57,782 bases of DNA from Chloroflexi bacterium 44-23 (GCA_001899005.1 MKUW01000022.1:1-57782); one strand, 5' to 3'; positions 1 to 8,679 are shown, numbered from the stretch's first letter. The notes: a model not told the origin generated them from the letters alone. Program-made: numbers and translations.

Positions 1-1
1 T

Positions 2-85
2 ACTGAATACAAGGGCGACAAAAAAGGGAATGGCAGCTATCGTTTTATGCAGGATAAAAGGCCGTTGCGTCAAGTAGAAATTTGA
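2..85 (+). CDS. C-terminal end of a truncated gene, product unknown
   Basis: The second forward frame is open from the window edge and ends at a TGA at 83-85, giving 27 residues that finish in RPLRQVEI. The composition (Lys, Gly, Arg rich, no low complexity) looks like a real protein tail, but I do not recognise the family. The gene begins outside the window. After it comes a stretch (90-120) with the short direct repeat GCAAAGACGCAAAG, also seen near 4715, and then nothing recognisable up to the phosphatase gene. It could be a chance open frame; only the neighbouring sequence would settle that. Confidence 0.4.
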   Translation, partial: TEYKGDKKGNGSYRFMQDKRPLRQVEI

Positions 86-264
86 GCCGCAAAGACGCAA
101 AGCACGCGAAGGAAAGGCATTATGAGATCCATCAGTTGTAGATTGGGCAAGTCTGGCTGACAGGATTATACTATTGTACGATCACATTGAAGATACAAAG
201 GCGCCGACAGCACAAATGCCCAACCTACCTCTGCACGGTTTGAAATCTTGAATCTGGCGGTTGC

Positions 265-1059
265 CTATGCCTTCTTCCGGTGCAATCCTTCGCGAATAAT
301 TGCAGTCATCTGCGGGTGAAGTGTCGGGTTGGCTGCCAGCACATCTGTGGGGGATGTTAGGATAAATGGGCTGCCATCCGGGGCGGTAACCACAGCGCCG
401 GCTTCGCGGGCGATCAGAACTCCGGCCGCCAGATCCCAGGCTTGAAGACCTAATTCCCAGAAACCGTCCAAACGGCCGCAAGCTACAAAACACATATCCA
501 GCGCTGCAGACCCCAACCGGCGGACTCCCTGCGCACTGCGAGCAAAATTTGCGAAGTTGTCAAGATTCGCGCCGGTCTCATGCACATGATAAGGAAACCC
601 GGTCGCGACCAGGGCATCCACGAGCTGGGTAGCCTGAGCCGTCTGAATCGGGCTGCCATTCAATCTGGCTCCCCGTCCGGCTTCAGCGCTAAAGCATTCA
701 TCTGCCAGCGGATCGTAAACGACCGCCAATTTAATCGCATGATTGACTGAAAATGCGATCGAGACCGAAAATATGGGAATACCATGCACAAAATTCGAAG
801 TGCCATCGAGGGGATCGAGATACCAGACCAGGTCTGATTGCGCGCCAGTGTAGGTGCCGCCTTCTTCACCAATGATTGTTTGTCCAGGGAATTGCTGGTG
901 AATTTGTGAAACCAGATATTCTTCAGATTGGCGATCAATCTCAGTTACCAGATCAATAGAGCCTTTATGGGTTACCTGATGCACCTGACCGAAGCCAGTT
1001 TTTAATATCTTTCCTGCCTGTTTGGCAAGCCGTTCGATTTCAATTAATGTGGGTTGCAT
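265..1059 (-). CDS. Inositol-1-monophosphatase family protein
   Basis: A 264-aa Mg2+-dependent phosphatase of the inositol monophosphatase/SuhB fold, expected to hydrolyse inositol-1-phosphate or a related sugar phosphate in the cytosol. The metal-binding residues are visible in order: GEEGG at about residues 64-68, the DPLDGT signature at 82-87, and the second signature WDLAAG at 208-213. The length is normal for the family (about 260-270 aa). I chose the ATG at 1057-1059 because the family starts a few residues before the first helix; an in-frame ATG 12 codons upstream adds only a polar extension. The gene is monocistronic and divergent from the SGNH-like gene at 1256. The family also contains histidinol-phosphate and PAP phosphatases, so the exact substrate is not determined. 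Confidence 0.9.
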   Translation of the reverse strand: MQPTLIEIERLAKQAGKILKTGFGQVHQVTHKGSIDLVTEIDRQSEEYLVSQIHQQFPGQTIIGEEGGTYTGAQSDLVWYLDPLDGTSNFVHGIPIFSVSIAFSVNHAIKLAVVYDPLADECFSAEAGRGARLNGSPIQTAQATQLVDALVATGFPYHVHETGANLDNFANFARSAQGVRRLGSAALDMCFVACGRLDGFWELGLQAWDLAAGVLIAREAGAVVTAPDGSPFILTSPTDVLAANPTLHPQMTAIIREGLHRKKA

Positions 1060-1255
1060 GGATCGATTCCGTTTCTGTTGATTTGTTGGAACCAATTCTA
1101 TGTCAGAGCTGGCATTTTGACTAGAGAAGGGAAAGCCAAGAACAGTGATAATTGGAATATTCTCTACATATTGGTTTTAAAAGGCTTTAAATCCGCATAA
1201 ACTTGCCTGGAAAAGCAGAGGTATACTTATTGGCGTCCTTTAATGGTTTGTTCTT

Positions 1256-2242
1256 ATGAAAAAGTATCTCAAAATTACTTATGTGATTGGTTTGATAGCC
1301 ATTATTCTTTTGATTGGCTATTCATTTGAAAGGGTTGGTTTGGCGCAATCCACATTGCCAATACAAATGGCAACCCAAACGCACGCTTCCGAAATAGCCC
1401 TTACCCAGTTAGCCTCACCTGGCATTGATCCTCAACCTTCTCTTTCTACAAGCCGCCCAACCCCTATTCTGACGGCTACCGCTTTGCCAGTGGAAGAAAC
1501 GACTGTTGTATCCCACCTGCCGGCAGAGATGTGGGAAAGCTGGCCCATTTTGCCTCAATCGGTCTCAGACTCATTGCGGGAGGTCTATCGACGGGGGTTG
1601 GCGAATGGTAATTCTGCCACTGCTTTTTCAGTTTTAGGAGACTGCCAGAGTGAGCCCGATGTGTTTATGGGTGTCTATGATCGCGACCCGGCTGCTGTGC
1701 AATCCTTGCCAGCCAATCTGCAAGAGACAGTGGCTAAATTTCAGGGTTCATTTGATCGTTACAGTCCGACCGTCAAAGGGGGCACCACTGAGGGAGCTTT
1801 ACTATGGACGATGTGGAATGAAAACTTGGAAGGCAAATGCACGGCAATTGAGACGCCGCTCGACTGTGAATTACGTGTTCAACGCCCCTCGATTGCTTTT
1901 GTTCACGTAGGCACCCATTGGGAAACGCGCAATGAACATTATTTGACGATCATCATTGAAAAGCTACTCGAAAATGGCACTGTACCGATCATAGTGACCA
2001 AAGCCGATAACCTGGAGTTGGATGAACGTGTTAATAACAATCTGGCCAGGCTGGCTGAAAAATACGATCTGCCCATGTGGAATTTTTGGGCAAGTGTTCA
2101 GGATCTGCCCCGCCATGGATTTGCCAAAGATACCGAAATGTTGTTGAGTAAGCAAGCCAAGGAAATTCACCGCCTGGGTGCATTGCAGACACTCGATTTC
2201 GTCTGGCGGGCTTTACAAGAAAAAAACCACGAAACACACTAA
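1256..2242 (+). CDS. SGNH/GDSL-like secreted hydrolase family protein
   Basis: A 328-aa protein with one N-terminal hydrophobic segment (about residues 8-22, a signal anchor), then a Ser/Thr/Pro-rich linker to about residue 90, then an extracytoplasmic domain. The domain has a block-I-like FSVLGDC at 124-130 and a block-III-like HVGTHWETRN at 217-226, as in SGNH proteins, followed by an alternating fold ending near residue 320. The nucleophile position of the GDS motif is Cys rather than Ser and the GTN motif is GTH, so classical esterase chemistry is doubtful. Hydrolysis or binding of a cell-surface ester is inference. The extreme C-terminus (NHETH) is encoded by the first unit of a ccacgaa-type intergenic repeat, so the original stop may have lain further upstream or downstream. 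Confidence 0.65.
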   Translation: MKKYLKITYVIGLIAIILLIGYSFERVGLAQSTLPIQMATQTHASEIALTQLASPGIDPQPSLSTSRPTPILTATALPVEETTVVSHLPAEMWESWPILPQSVSDSLREVYRRGLANGNSATAFSVLGDCQSEPDVFMGVYDRDPAAVQSLPANLQETVAKFQGSFDRYSPTVKGGTTEGALLWTMWNENLEGKCTAIETPLDCELRVQRPSIAFVHVGTHWETRNEHYLTIIIEKLLENGTVPIIVTKADNLELDERVNNNLARLAEKYDLPMWNFWASVQDLPRHGFAKDTEMLLSKQAKEIHRLGALQTLDFVWRALQEKNHETH

Positions 2243-2360
2243 AAACACGAACAAACTTTTATAGGGTAACCACGAAATACACGAAATACACGCAATACAC
2301 GAATAAACTTTTAAAGGATAACCACGAACCACACGAAAAACACGAACAAACCTTATTTAT
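2225..2360. repeat. Three tandem 'aaccacgaa' units
   Basis: Three imperfect copies of a roughly 45-52 bp unit beginning AACCACGAA and ending ACACGAA(C/T)AAAC(T/C)TT follow one another. The first copy supplies the last codons and stop of the SGNH-like gene. I see no gene in the following AT-rich stretch (2360-2585). Repeats of this type are common as interspersed intergenic sequence in bacteria with large genomes; function unknown. Confidence 0.75.
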
Positions 2361-2586
2361 AAAGCTAAAGGTTTGGATAAGTTGGCCGCGCAAAATGATA
2401 TTCGTGTTGATTGTATCCAATATTGAGGAAATAAAAACGTATTCTTGTGATTCCTCACCCCACCGCGTCATATCGAAGGAAATACGCCAATTTTATATTC
2501 GAAGTCGGAAAGGGCAACTACTCTAAATTGAATGGGGTGGAACATGTCTTTAAATCATCAACAAGATGCCGAGAAGCAACAATAAT

Positions 2587-2718
2587 CGTAACTACTCAGT
2601 TTTTCTAAGAATGATGCCATTGCGAAGTAATTTTCTGTTTTATGAGCATTCTACTTAAAAGAGATTGCCATGCCACCAAAGAACAAGAATAGTGGCTCGC
2701 AATGACAGGGTTGTGTAG
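2587..2718. repeat. 130-bp dispersed repeat, copy 1
   Basis: This block, beginning CGTAACTACTCAG and ending near GGTTGTG, is repeated at 2890-3020 with about 85-90% identity by eye and more distantly at 31309-31438. It contains AAAGAACAAGAA and GTGGCTCGCAATGACA. The copies have no open reading frame and sit between genes, so this is a dispersed non-coding repeat family, possibly a miniature element. Confidence 0.75.
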
Positions 2719-2757
2719 ATACGAATTATTACTTACTACACGTGAGATCTTTCGTAA

Positions 2758-2820
2758 GGGCGAAGCATCTGGGAAACCATTCTATCTTGTAAACATACAC
2801 CCATCACGGATGCTTCGCCC
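2758..2820. mobile_element. 63-bp miniature element with perfect 12-bp terminal inverted repeats
   Basis: The ends are GGGCGAAGCATC (2758-2769) and its exact reverse complement GATGCTTCGCCC (2809-2820). The 39 bp between are AT-rich and non-coding. Related ends occur at 34695-34755 and 34873-34920. The structure fits a MITE-like or REP-like hairpin element; no target-site duplication is obvious. Confidence 0.65.
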
Positions 2821-2889
2821 ATGAGCGGACTTAGGCTGAAAAACTGTGTATGAATACCATTAATTCCAAAGTGAAATTATAAGACCTTT

Positions 2890-3020
2890 CGTAACTACTC
2901 AGTCTTTCTAAGAATGATGCCATTGTGAACCAATTTTCTGTTTTATGAGCATTCAACTTAAAAGAGATTGCTTCGCCACCAAAGACAAGAACGGTGACTC
3001 ACAATGATACAGCTGTGCAG
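2890..3020. repeat. 130-bp dispersed repeat, copy 2
   Basis: Second copy of the element at 2587-2718, in the same orientation, about 170 bp downstream of it and with the 63-bp inverted-repeat element between the two. It starts CGTAACTACTCAGTC and ends around CAGCTGTGCAG. The rest of this long intergenic stretch (to 3134) shows nothing else. Confidence 0.75.
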
Positions 3021-3134
3021 TTACCAATAATTTATCAAAATAAAAAAGTGAGATCCGGATTCCTTCCCTGGAGCTTATGTTTATTGAAGTCAGTTCACTG
3101 TTAGCAAACGGTGAATGGCTGATACAAAGCGTGA

Positions 3135-4658
3135 CTATTTGTTTGGCATGAGATATTCTGACTCTAAGACTGCTGGCGAAGATTGCCCATTTGTCTCCCA
3201 ACAGCCACTCAGCATGCGCCCCATGCAGACACCGTTCATGCTGGCCTGAATCAAGCCGCGCGTCAAACCAGCGCCATCGCCCAGTACATGTAAATTTTTG
3301 AGATTGGTTTCAAAATTGGAATCAACCACCAATTTATTCGAATAGAACTTGACTTCAACACCGTAAAGCAAGGTGGCGTCTGAAGCAATGCCAGGCATGA
3401 TTTGCTCCAGCGCTTCCAGGGTTTCGATGATGTCGATCATGATGCGGTAGGGCAGCACCAGGCTTAAATCGCCGGCAACAGCATCTTGGAGCGTCGGTTG
3501 GACGATGTTCTTTACCAAACGTGCCTGCGTGGTTCGGCGCCCACGCTTGAGGTCACCATAGCGCTGCACCAGCACTTTGCCGCCCGAGAGCATGTTGCCC
3601 AGTTCGGCGATGTAGTGACCGTATTCGATTGGGGTTTTAAAGGGTTCGGTGAAAGTCTTGGATACCAGCAGGGCAAAGTTGGTATTGTTCGTTTTGAGCG
3701 ATTGATCTTTGTAACTGTGCCCGTTGACGACGGCTAGCTTGCCATATTTTTCCTCGGCTACCACCCCTTTTGGGTTCCAACAAAAAGTGCGCACGCGGTC
3801 TTCAAAGGTCTTGGTGAAATAAACCAGCTTGGCTTCATACAGGCTGTTATCGATCTCGGCGGTGACGTTGGCATCGGTCTCGACCCGTACTCCAATATCA
3901 ACCTGACCGACGCGTGCATCAATGCCATACTTCCGGCAGATCTGACTGAGCCATTCGCTGCCCTCACGCCCGACCCCGGCAATCACTTTGGAGGCATAGA
4001 TGCGTTGATCAGTTTTGGTGATTACTCCTGTCACCTTTTTGCTTCCATCCTCTGCGGAAATAAGGATCAGGTCTTCAACCATTGTGTTGAAGCACATTTC
4101 AATTTTTAATTCCTCGAGTGCTTTTTGAATTTTGGAGTAAATATCATAAGCCTTTTCGGTACCCATGTGGCGCACACCCGATTCGATCAATTTGAGATGA
4201 GCCTGGGCAGCTTTACGGCGAATATTATCAATAACCGGGGTGTTTTGAAGGCCATGCACGGTTGGGTCGGCGCCAAAGTTGACATACAGGTCATCGGTGT
4301 ATCGCAGGATTTTACGAAATGCTTCAGCTCCGATGTATCGAATCAACTCCCCGCCCACTTCGCCATTCTGACTGATGGAAAGTTTACCGTCGCTAAAGCT
4401 GCCGCTGCCCGAAAAACCGGTGGTGATGGCACACGGGTTACAATTTGCACATACGCCGGTGATGCGTTTGGGGCATTTCCGTTTCTCAATAGATTTGCCT
4501 TTTTCGATGATGAGGATAGACAAATCAGGGTTTCTTTTCTTGGCTTCATAGGCAGTGAAGATGCCGCTCGGACCGGCACCAATGATGAGGACGTCGTAAA
4601 AATCGAGTTGAGGTTTCAAAATGAATTCCTGTGACGGAGATATGCAAGATTCTATCAT
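3135..4658 (-). CDS. FAD-dependent dehydrogenase (COG2509-like)
   Basis: A 507-aa cytosolic flavoprotein. The dinucleotide-binding motif GAGPSG lies at residues 27-32 right after a beta strand, with the acidic end of the second strand in LIIEKG. A cysteine-rich stretch follows (Cys 62, 70, 73, 76) and then GSGSFSDGK, typical of the uncharacterised NAD(FAD)-utilising dehydrogenase group. A second FAD contact, HVLGDGAGLTRG, sits near the C-terminus, as in HI0933/COG2509-type proteins. The reaction is unknown. The listed start is the ATG at 4656-4658; an in-frame TTG at 4617-4619, preceded by CAGGAATTCATT, has a better placed ribosome site and would give 494 aa. The gene stands alone between two repeat-rich gaps. 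Confidence 0.85.
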   Translation of the reverse strand: MIESCISPSQEFILKPQLDFYDVLIIGAGPSGIFTAYEAKKRNPDLSILIIEKGKSIEKRKCPKRITGVCANCNPCAITTGFSGSGSFSDGKLSISQNGEVGGELIRYIGAEAFRKILRYTDDLYVNFGADPTVHGLQNTPVIDNIRRKAAQAHLKLIESGVRHMGTEKAYDIYSKIQKALEELKIEMCFNTMVEDLILISAEDGSKKVTGVITKTDQRIYASKVIAGVGREGSEWLSQICRKYGIDARVGQVDIGVRVETDANVTAEIDNSLYEAKLVYFTKTFEDRVRTFCWNPKGVVAEEKYGKLAVVNGHSYKDQSLKTNNTNFALLVSKTFTEPFKTPIEYGHYIAELGNMLSGGKVLVQRYGDLKRGRRTTQARLVKNIVQPTLQDAVAGDLSLVLPYRIMIDIIETLEALEQIMPGIASDATLLYGVEVKFYSNKLVVDSNFETNLKNLHVLGDGAGLTRGLIQASMNGVCMGRMLSGCWETNGQSSPAVLESEYLMPNK

Positions 4659-5001
4659 GAAGAAAACAATTTGGTGCAGCTTTGGTCAGTGCGAGAGGAG
4701 ATGTTCTCAACCGCAAAGACGCAAAGAACGCTAAGGAGGATATGAAGACAGGGGTGGACTTGCTATAGAGAATTGACTGGGAGAGGTGGAAAAGAGACCG
4801 GGGGCGGAAGATGGTAGGCGGGAGAGGGTCGGCCGGGAAAAAAATTGATCAACATCCAATCAAAAACTGGTCTTACTAAAACTGGCTAGCTTAGTGAATG
4901 GGAATCGCAAGCATTTTTTTCTTGACTGATCAAGATTAAATTGTCATACTAACTTGATCCAGACCGGATGCTCTACCAATTTTCATTGAGATTTTGCACG
5001 C
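4659..5001. other. Non-coding gap with short repeats
   Basis: No gene seen. At 4710-4740 lies a copy of the ccgcaaagacgcaaag repeat also present at 92-120. At 4790-4840 there is a purine-rich, G-rich segment (GAGACCGGGGGCGGAAGATG) resembling, in reverse complement, part of the 117-bp repeats at 5231-5526. Confidence 0.6.
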
Positions 5002-5230
5002 ATGACTGAATGGGGTCATCTGAGCGAAACAAGTGTCTATGCCTACGACCTACTCAACCGCCTGACAGAAGCAAAACTTGGTGGGATAACAGCAGAGACC
5101 ATTACCTACCACCCTACCAACGGCATTATCCGCAGTAAGGACGGGGTGCTGCATGGTTATGATGTCAATCACCCGCATGCCGTAACCAGACTGGATAGTG
5201 TCCAGAAATACAGCCACGATGCCACCGGCC
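5002..5230 (+). pseudogene. RHS/YD-repeat protein remnant
   Basis: About 76 codons match the RHS/YD-repeat pattern: YAYDLLNRLTEA, then ITYHPTNGIIRSKDG, then GYDVNHPHAVTRL and YSHDATG. In intact proteins such repeats run for hundreds of residues and build a large beta-cage shell of a polymorphic toxin or wall-associated protein. Here the frame has a stop a few codons upstream of the ATG, and similarity ends exactly after the DATG of a repeat, where the 117-bp tandem repeat begins. This is therefore a broken fragment and not a working gene. No other RHS segment is visible in the window. Confidence 0.8.
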
Positions 5231-5526
5231 GGTGGCGCGGAATGGGTGATTCTCTTGCCGCAATTTCAGCTTCCCAGTCTTCGGCCTTCCGTCTCCGGTC
5301 TTAATTAACGCCGAATCTGAGCTAGCAACTTGGTTCCACGTGAGGAGGGTGGCGCGGAATGGGTGATTCTCTTGCCGCAATTTCAGCTTCCCAGTCTTCG
5401 GCCTTCCGTCTCCGGTCTTAAATAACGCCGAATCTGAGCTAGCAACTTGGTTCCATGTGAGGAGGGTGGCGCGGAATGGGCGATTCTCTTGCCGTAATCT
5501 CAGCTTCCCGGTTTTCTCTCTCCGGT
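5231..5526. repeat. 117-bp tandem repeat, about 2.5 copies
   Basis: Units start with GGTGGCGCGGAATGGG at 5231, 5348 and 5465, so the period is 117 bp; the first two are nearly identical and the third is truncated. Each full unit contains CGAATCTGAGCTAGCAA, related to the CGAATCCGAGCTAGG motif of the 129-bp repeats at 8680-9390. The array truncates the RHS remnant upstream and abuts the 3' end of the SDR gene. Confidence 0.9.
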
Positions 5527-6387
5527 CTATTCAAATGGTTCAACCGTGTTGATTTGAAGGTCAGTTTCGGTAGTGGCTTGGCGGGTGACTTTTTGCCAGA
5601 GATAGGATACTCCGCCGGCCAGCATACTTAACGTGGATGTCATCGAGTAAATTTTCCCGGTCTTGCCTTCGGTAGCTGCCGATGCGATCCAAATTGCTTT
5701 TTTGGCAGCTTTGGAAGGAGGGTGAGCCAGTAAGCGGATAACAGTCGGGAAAGCTTTCAAACGCTCCTCAGAACCGGCAATTACTTCAACATGCGTGAGA
5801 AGATCCGTCAACATCATGCCGGGGTTAAAGGCAAAGACGCCAATGGCGGGGTTATCGATTTCTTTTGCCAGCGAGCTGGTAAATGAGCGCAGCCAGGCTT
5901 TACTTGCGCTGTAAAGGCTTTGAAAGGGGGCCGGACTTTTGGCACCACGCCCAAGGATATTGATCAATTTTCCCTGGCCGCAGCGTAAAAAGTACTGTGA
6001 AGCCACCAGGCTGCCATGGTAGGCACCGGCGATATTGGTGTTGATCAGGGCATGGGCAGTCGCAGGGTCCACCTGAAAAAATGGCCCATAAGGTCCACTT
6101 ATTGCGGCATTGTTGATCCAGACTTGAAAGCTGCCAAAAGTGGCGATTGCGGCTAATGCCAGGGTGCGCACTTGCTGTATGTCGGCCACATCGGCGGCGA
6201 TACCGGCCACGTGGTCAGATGATTGACCGGGGGGAGTTAGTTGTTGCAAGGCTGCATCCACTGCGGATTGTGAGCGGGAGGATATGACGACATTGCCGCC
6301 GGATTGCAAAACCTGGCGAGCAATTTCAAAGCCCAGTCCGCGGGAACTGCCGGTGATGACAATGGTTTTTCCTTGTAAATTGGTCAT
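5527..6387 (-). CDS. Short-chain dehydrogenase/reductase
   Basis: A 286-aa classical SDR. The cofactor motif TGSSRGLG is at residues 12-19, NNAA at 92-95, and the active-site YxxxK is Tyr159-Lys163. The usual catalytic Ser about 13 residues before the Tyr is not present (the strand reads LINILGRG), so the catalytic triad is incomplete or uses another residue. I chose the ATG at 6385-6387, which puts the Rossmann motif at the normal distance; the longer open frame upstream lies inside the acetyltransferase gene. This ATG overlaps the TAA of that gene by one base (TAATG), so the two are translationally coupled. The substrate is unknown. Confidence 0.88.
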   Translation of the reverse strand: MTNLQGKTIVITGSSRGLGFEIARQVLQSGGNVVISSRSQSAVDAALQQLTPPGQSSDHVAGIAADVADIQQVRTLALAAIATFGSFQVWINNAAISGPYGPFFQVDPATAHALINTNIAGAYHGSLVASQYFLRCGQGKLINILGRGAKSPAPFQSLYSASKAWLRSFTSSLAKEIDNPAIGVFAFNPGMMLTDLLTHVEVIAGSEERLKAFPTVIRLLAHPPSKAAKKAIWIASAATEGKTGKIYSMTSTLSMLAGGVSYLWQKVTRQATTETDLQINTVEPFE

Positions 6388-7403
6388 TACTCTGCTTTCT
6401 TGTTGGGTGGCTGATGATATGCCTGGTAGCGTGGATTGACCCGCCGCAAGAGACGGTAGGCAAAGGGTTGAAATCCAAAAGTGGGCCAATAGCTGGCAGC
6501 CTGCAGGTTGGTGGTGCGCCAATCCGTGAATATCGTGCTGTAATGTTGCTGGCGCGCGATGTTGAGAATGTGCGTAAAAAGAGCACGGCCGATGCCCCGC
6601 TTGCGATAGTCGGGATGAACCGCAGCAGCGGCAAATTCAGCTGCGCTGGATACACCCAAGAGGTAATCGGGGCCGCAATCGACTGTATAGAGTACCACAT
6701 AAGCAACAATGTCATCATCGTCCACCACCACCCAGGTAGTACACTCAGGGTCAGTCGCCAATTTGGCGTATTCCGGCAAAATATTATCAAGATGTTGCTG
6801 TGGCACTGGTTCCCAGACCGGACTGCTATTGAGGTGGGCCGCGATCCAATGCCCGCGCTCAAAGAGCTGGGCAGCATCCGCAGGCTGTACCTCGCGCATC
6901 TGCAAATTACCCGGCAGGGCAGGCTGCGGGCGCAAATCGGCCAGCGAAGCTACTGCGTATACCTGTTCTTGCCCAAAGCTGAGCGAATAACCGGCCTGCA
7001 ACCAGGCAGGGAAGGCCGGGCAGACCAGGTAGTGATTGATTACCTCATCCGCCATCCATTCATTTCCCGCAGCGGCGTATAACCTGCGCAGCTCATCGTA
7101 AGGTTCAATTTGCTTGAAAGCCATGCCCCCAAACGGAACCCAGCAATGCCGGCCGAAAAATGGGTTGTCGGCATAATTTCCGAGCATGAAAGCCTGAACC
7201 TGGCTGCCCTGTTCGCAGACCATGCCGTGACTTTCGGATCGGTCCAGCAGCGCTTCTAAAAATTCATACGCGATGGTAGGAGCGCAAATTTTTTCAGGCA
7301 GCAGTGGAAATGCTTGCAAGATGTGCTCATTTTGGGTAGCCAGCATTTGAGCGGCCTGTGCTAAGTGCTCGTGCGTGAATTTTAGATACTGTGCTGCTAC
7401 CAT
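6387..7403 (-). CDS. GNAT-family N-acetyltransferase, two-domain
   Basis: A 338-aa protein, about twice the size of a single GNAT domain. The C-terminal half carries the acetyl-CoA pyrophosphate loop in HPDYRKRGIGRALF (about residues 265-280) preceded by a typical beta4 strand, and ends in a domain with WRTTNLQAASYW as in GNAT enzymes. The N-terminal half (residues 1-150) has GNAT-like spacing but no clear loop, so it is probably a degenerate duplicate. It likely acetylates a small amine or protein. It is the first gene of a two-gene operon with the SDR, coupled through TAATG. It diverges from the aldo/keto reductase across a 194-bp promoter region. Confidence 0.82.
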   Translation of the reverse strand: MVAAQYLKFTHEHLAQAAQMLATQNEHILQAFPLLPEKICAPTIAYEFLEALLDRSESHGMVCEQGSQVQAFMLGNYADNPFFGRHCWVPFGGMAFKQIEPYDELRRLYAAAGNEWMADEVINHYLVCPAFPAWLQAGYSLSFGQEQVYAVASLADLRPQPALPGNLQMREVQPADAAQLFERGHWIAAHLNSSPVWEPVPQQHLDNILPEYAKLATDPECTTWVVVDDDDIVAYVVLYTVDCGPDYLLGVSSAAEFAAAAVHPDYRKRGIGRALFTHILNIARQQHYSTIFTDWRTTNLQAASYWPTFGFQPFAYRLLRRVNPRYQAYHQPPNKKAE

Positions 7404-7505
7404 ACGACCATTTTACTGGAAAAACGGGTTTTTAGAAAAATATTCCATGTTACTGCACGCGGCAGCTTTAAATAAAAGTGACATACCCGAAAGCATTCGA
7501 AACCA

Positions 7506-7551
7506 GAACGATCGTTCGAGCCTGTAAAGAGCAGGCTGCGTTTGCTATAAT
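7506..7551 (+). promoter_or_regulatory. Promoter region of the aldo/keto reductase with two palindromes
   Basis: A TATAAT hexamer is at 7546-7551. Just upstream lie the perfect 12-bp palindrome GAACGATCGTTC (7506-7517) and an inverted repeat AGCCTG (7519-7524) / CAGGCT (7532-7537). The second sits in the spacer region, where a repressor would block polymerase. No good -35 box is visible, which fits an activator-dependent or regulated promoter. The regulator is unknown. Confidence 0.5.
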
Positions 7552-7597
7552 CAAGCCATCGATTAAAGAAAAACTGCTATACGTGGAGGAAGAAGAA

Positions 7598-8584
7598 ATG
7601 AAATACAAGTTGCTGGGTAAGACAGGCGTGCAGGTGTCCGCGTTGTGCTTTGGAACTATGTCGTTTGGCGGTGACGCCGATGAAGGAATGTCGGAGCTTC
7701 TTTACCGGCGCACGCGCGAGGCCGGTATCAATTTTTATGACTGTGCCAATACTTATTCGAAGGGTAAATCTGAGGAATTGCTGGGTAAGTTTATGGCGGC
7801 AGAGCGTGATCAACTGGTGATTACCAGCAAAGTCTATTTTCCGACTGGCAGTGATGTAAATGAACGCGGTGCCAATCGCCGAAATATCTTTCTGCAGGTT
7901 GAAAAAAGTCTGCGACGCCTGGGTACCGACCGGATTGATGTCTATTTTATTCATCACTTTGACGAGAATACTCCGCTTGAAGAAACCGTACGCGCTCTGG
8001 ATGACCTGGTTCAGCAGGGCAAGATTCTCTATCCAGGTGCTAGCAATTTTGCTGCCTGGCAGATCATGAAAGCACTCGGAATCGCTGAGCGTGAGCATCT
8101 GGCCGGTTTTCAGGTCGTGCAGCCAATGTATAACCTGGTCAAACGCCAGGCAGAGGTGGAGATATTACCGATGGCACAGGCCGAAAATCTGGCAGTGATT
8201 CCGTACAGCCCGCTAGGCGGCGGCCTGTTGACGGGCAAGTACGCATCGGGTTTGCCGAAATTTGGTCGCCTGGTGGATAACAAAATGTACATCACTCGCT
8301 TTGGTGAAGATTGGATGTTTGAGAGCGCCAGGAAGTTCTCCATGTTTGCACAAGAGGCGGGCTATGATCCGGCTGCTTTGGCGGTTGCCTGGGCGGGTGC
8401 CCATCCGGCTGTGACCGCGCCCATCATCGGCGCGCGCAATATTGAACAGTTACAGGGTTCGCTCAAGTCGGTGGAAATTGATATAACTCCGCAATTATAC
8501 GAACGCATCTCTACATTTTCCCCTCAACCAGATTTGGCTACGGATCGGAGTGAAGAGCGCTCGGACACCGTCTGGTTCAAGTAG
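7598..8584 (+). CDS. Aldo/keto reductase
   Basis: A 328-aa NADPH-dependent oxidoreductase of the AKR superfamily, of the YghZ/Tas-like group, cytosolic. The catalytic tetrad is visible: Asp48 in FYDCA, Tyr53 in NTYSKG, Lys78 in ITSKVY and His119 or His120 in DVYFIHHFD. The phosphate-binding end PIIGARN lies near residue 278. I start at the ATG at 7598, preceded by GGAGGAAGAAGAA, a strong ribosome site; the longer frame from 7478 runs across the promoter. The gene is single and faces a 1.1-kb repeat array downstream. It presumably reduces aldehydes or sugars. Confidence 0.92.
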   Translation: MKYKLLGKTGVQVSALCFGTMSFGGDADEGMSELLYRRTREAGINFYDCANTYSKGKSEELLGKFMAAERDQLVITSKVYFPTGSDVNERGANRRNIFLQVEKSLRRLGTDRIDVYFIHHFDENTPLEETVRALDDLVQQGKILYPGASNFAAWQIMKALGIAEREHLAGFQVVQPMYNLVKRQAEVEILPMAQAENLAVIPYSPLGGGLLTGKYASGLPKFGRLVDNKMYITRFGEDWMFESARKFSMFAQEAGYDPAALAVAWAGAHPAVTAPIIGARNIEQLQGSLKSVEIDITPQLYERISTFSPQPDLATDRSEERSDTVWFK

Positions 8585-8679
8585 GATAATTTGGTGAGGT
8601 GGGTAACATTCAAGCTTGCTTGTGCAAAACACGTAGCGCCGCCGGCACGCCTTAATCCCTACAGCGGGTCGCTCATCTC

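Noticed and set aside
6414..7082. Forward 222-codon open frame
   Set aside because: Fully antisense to the GNAT gene, which has clear motifs.
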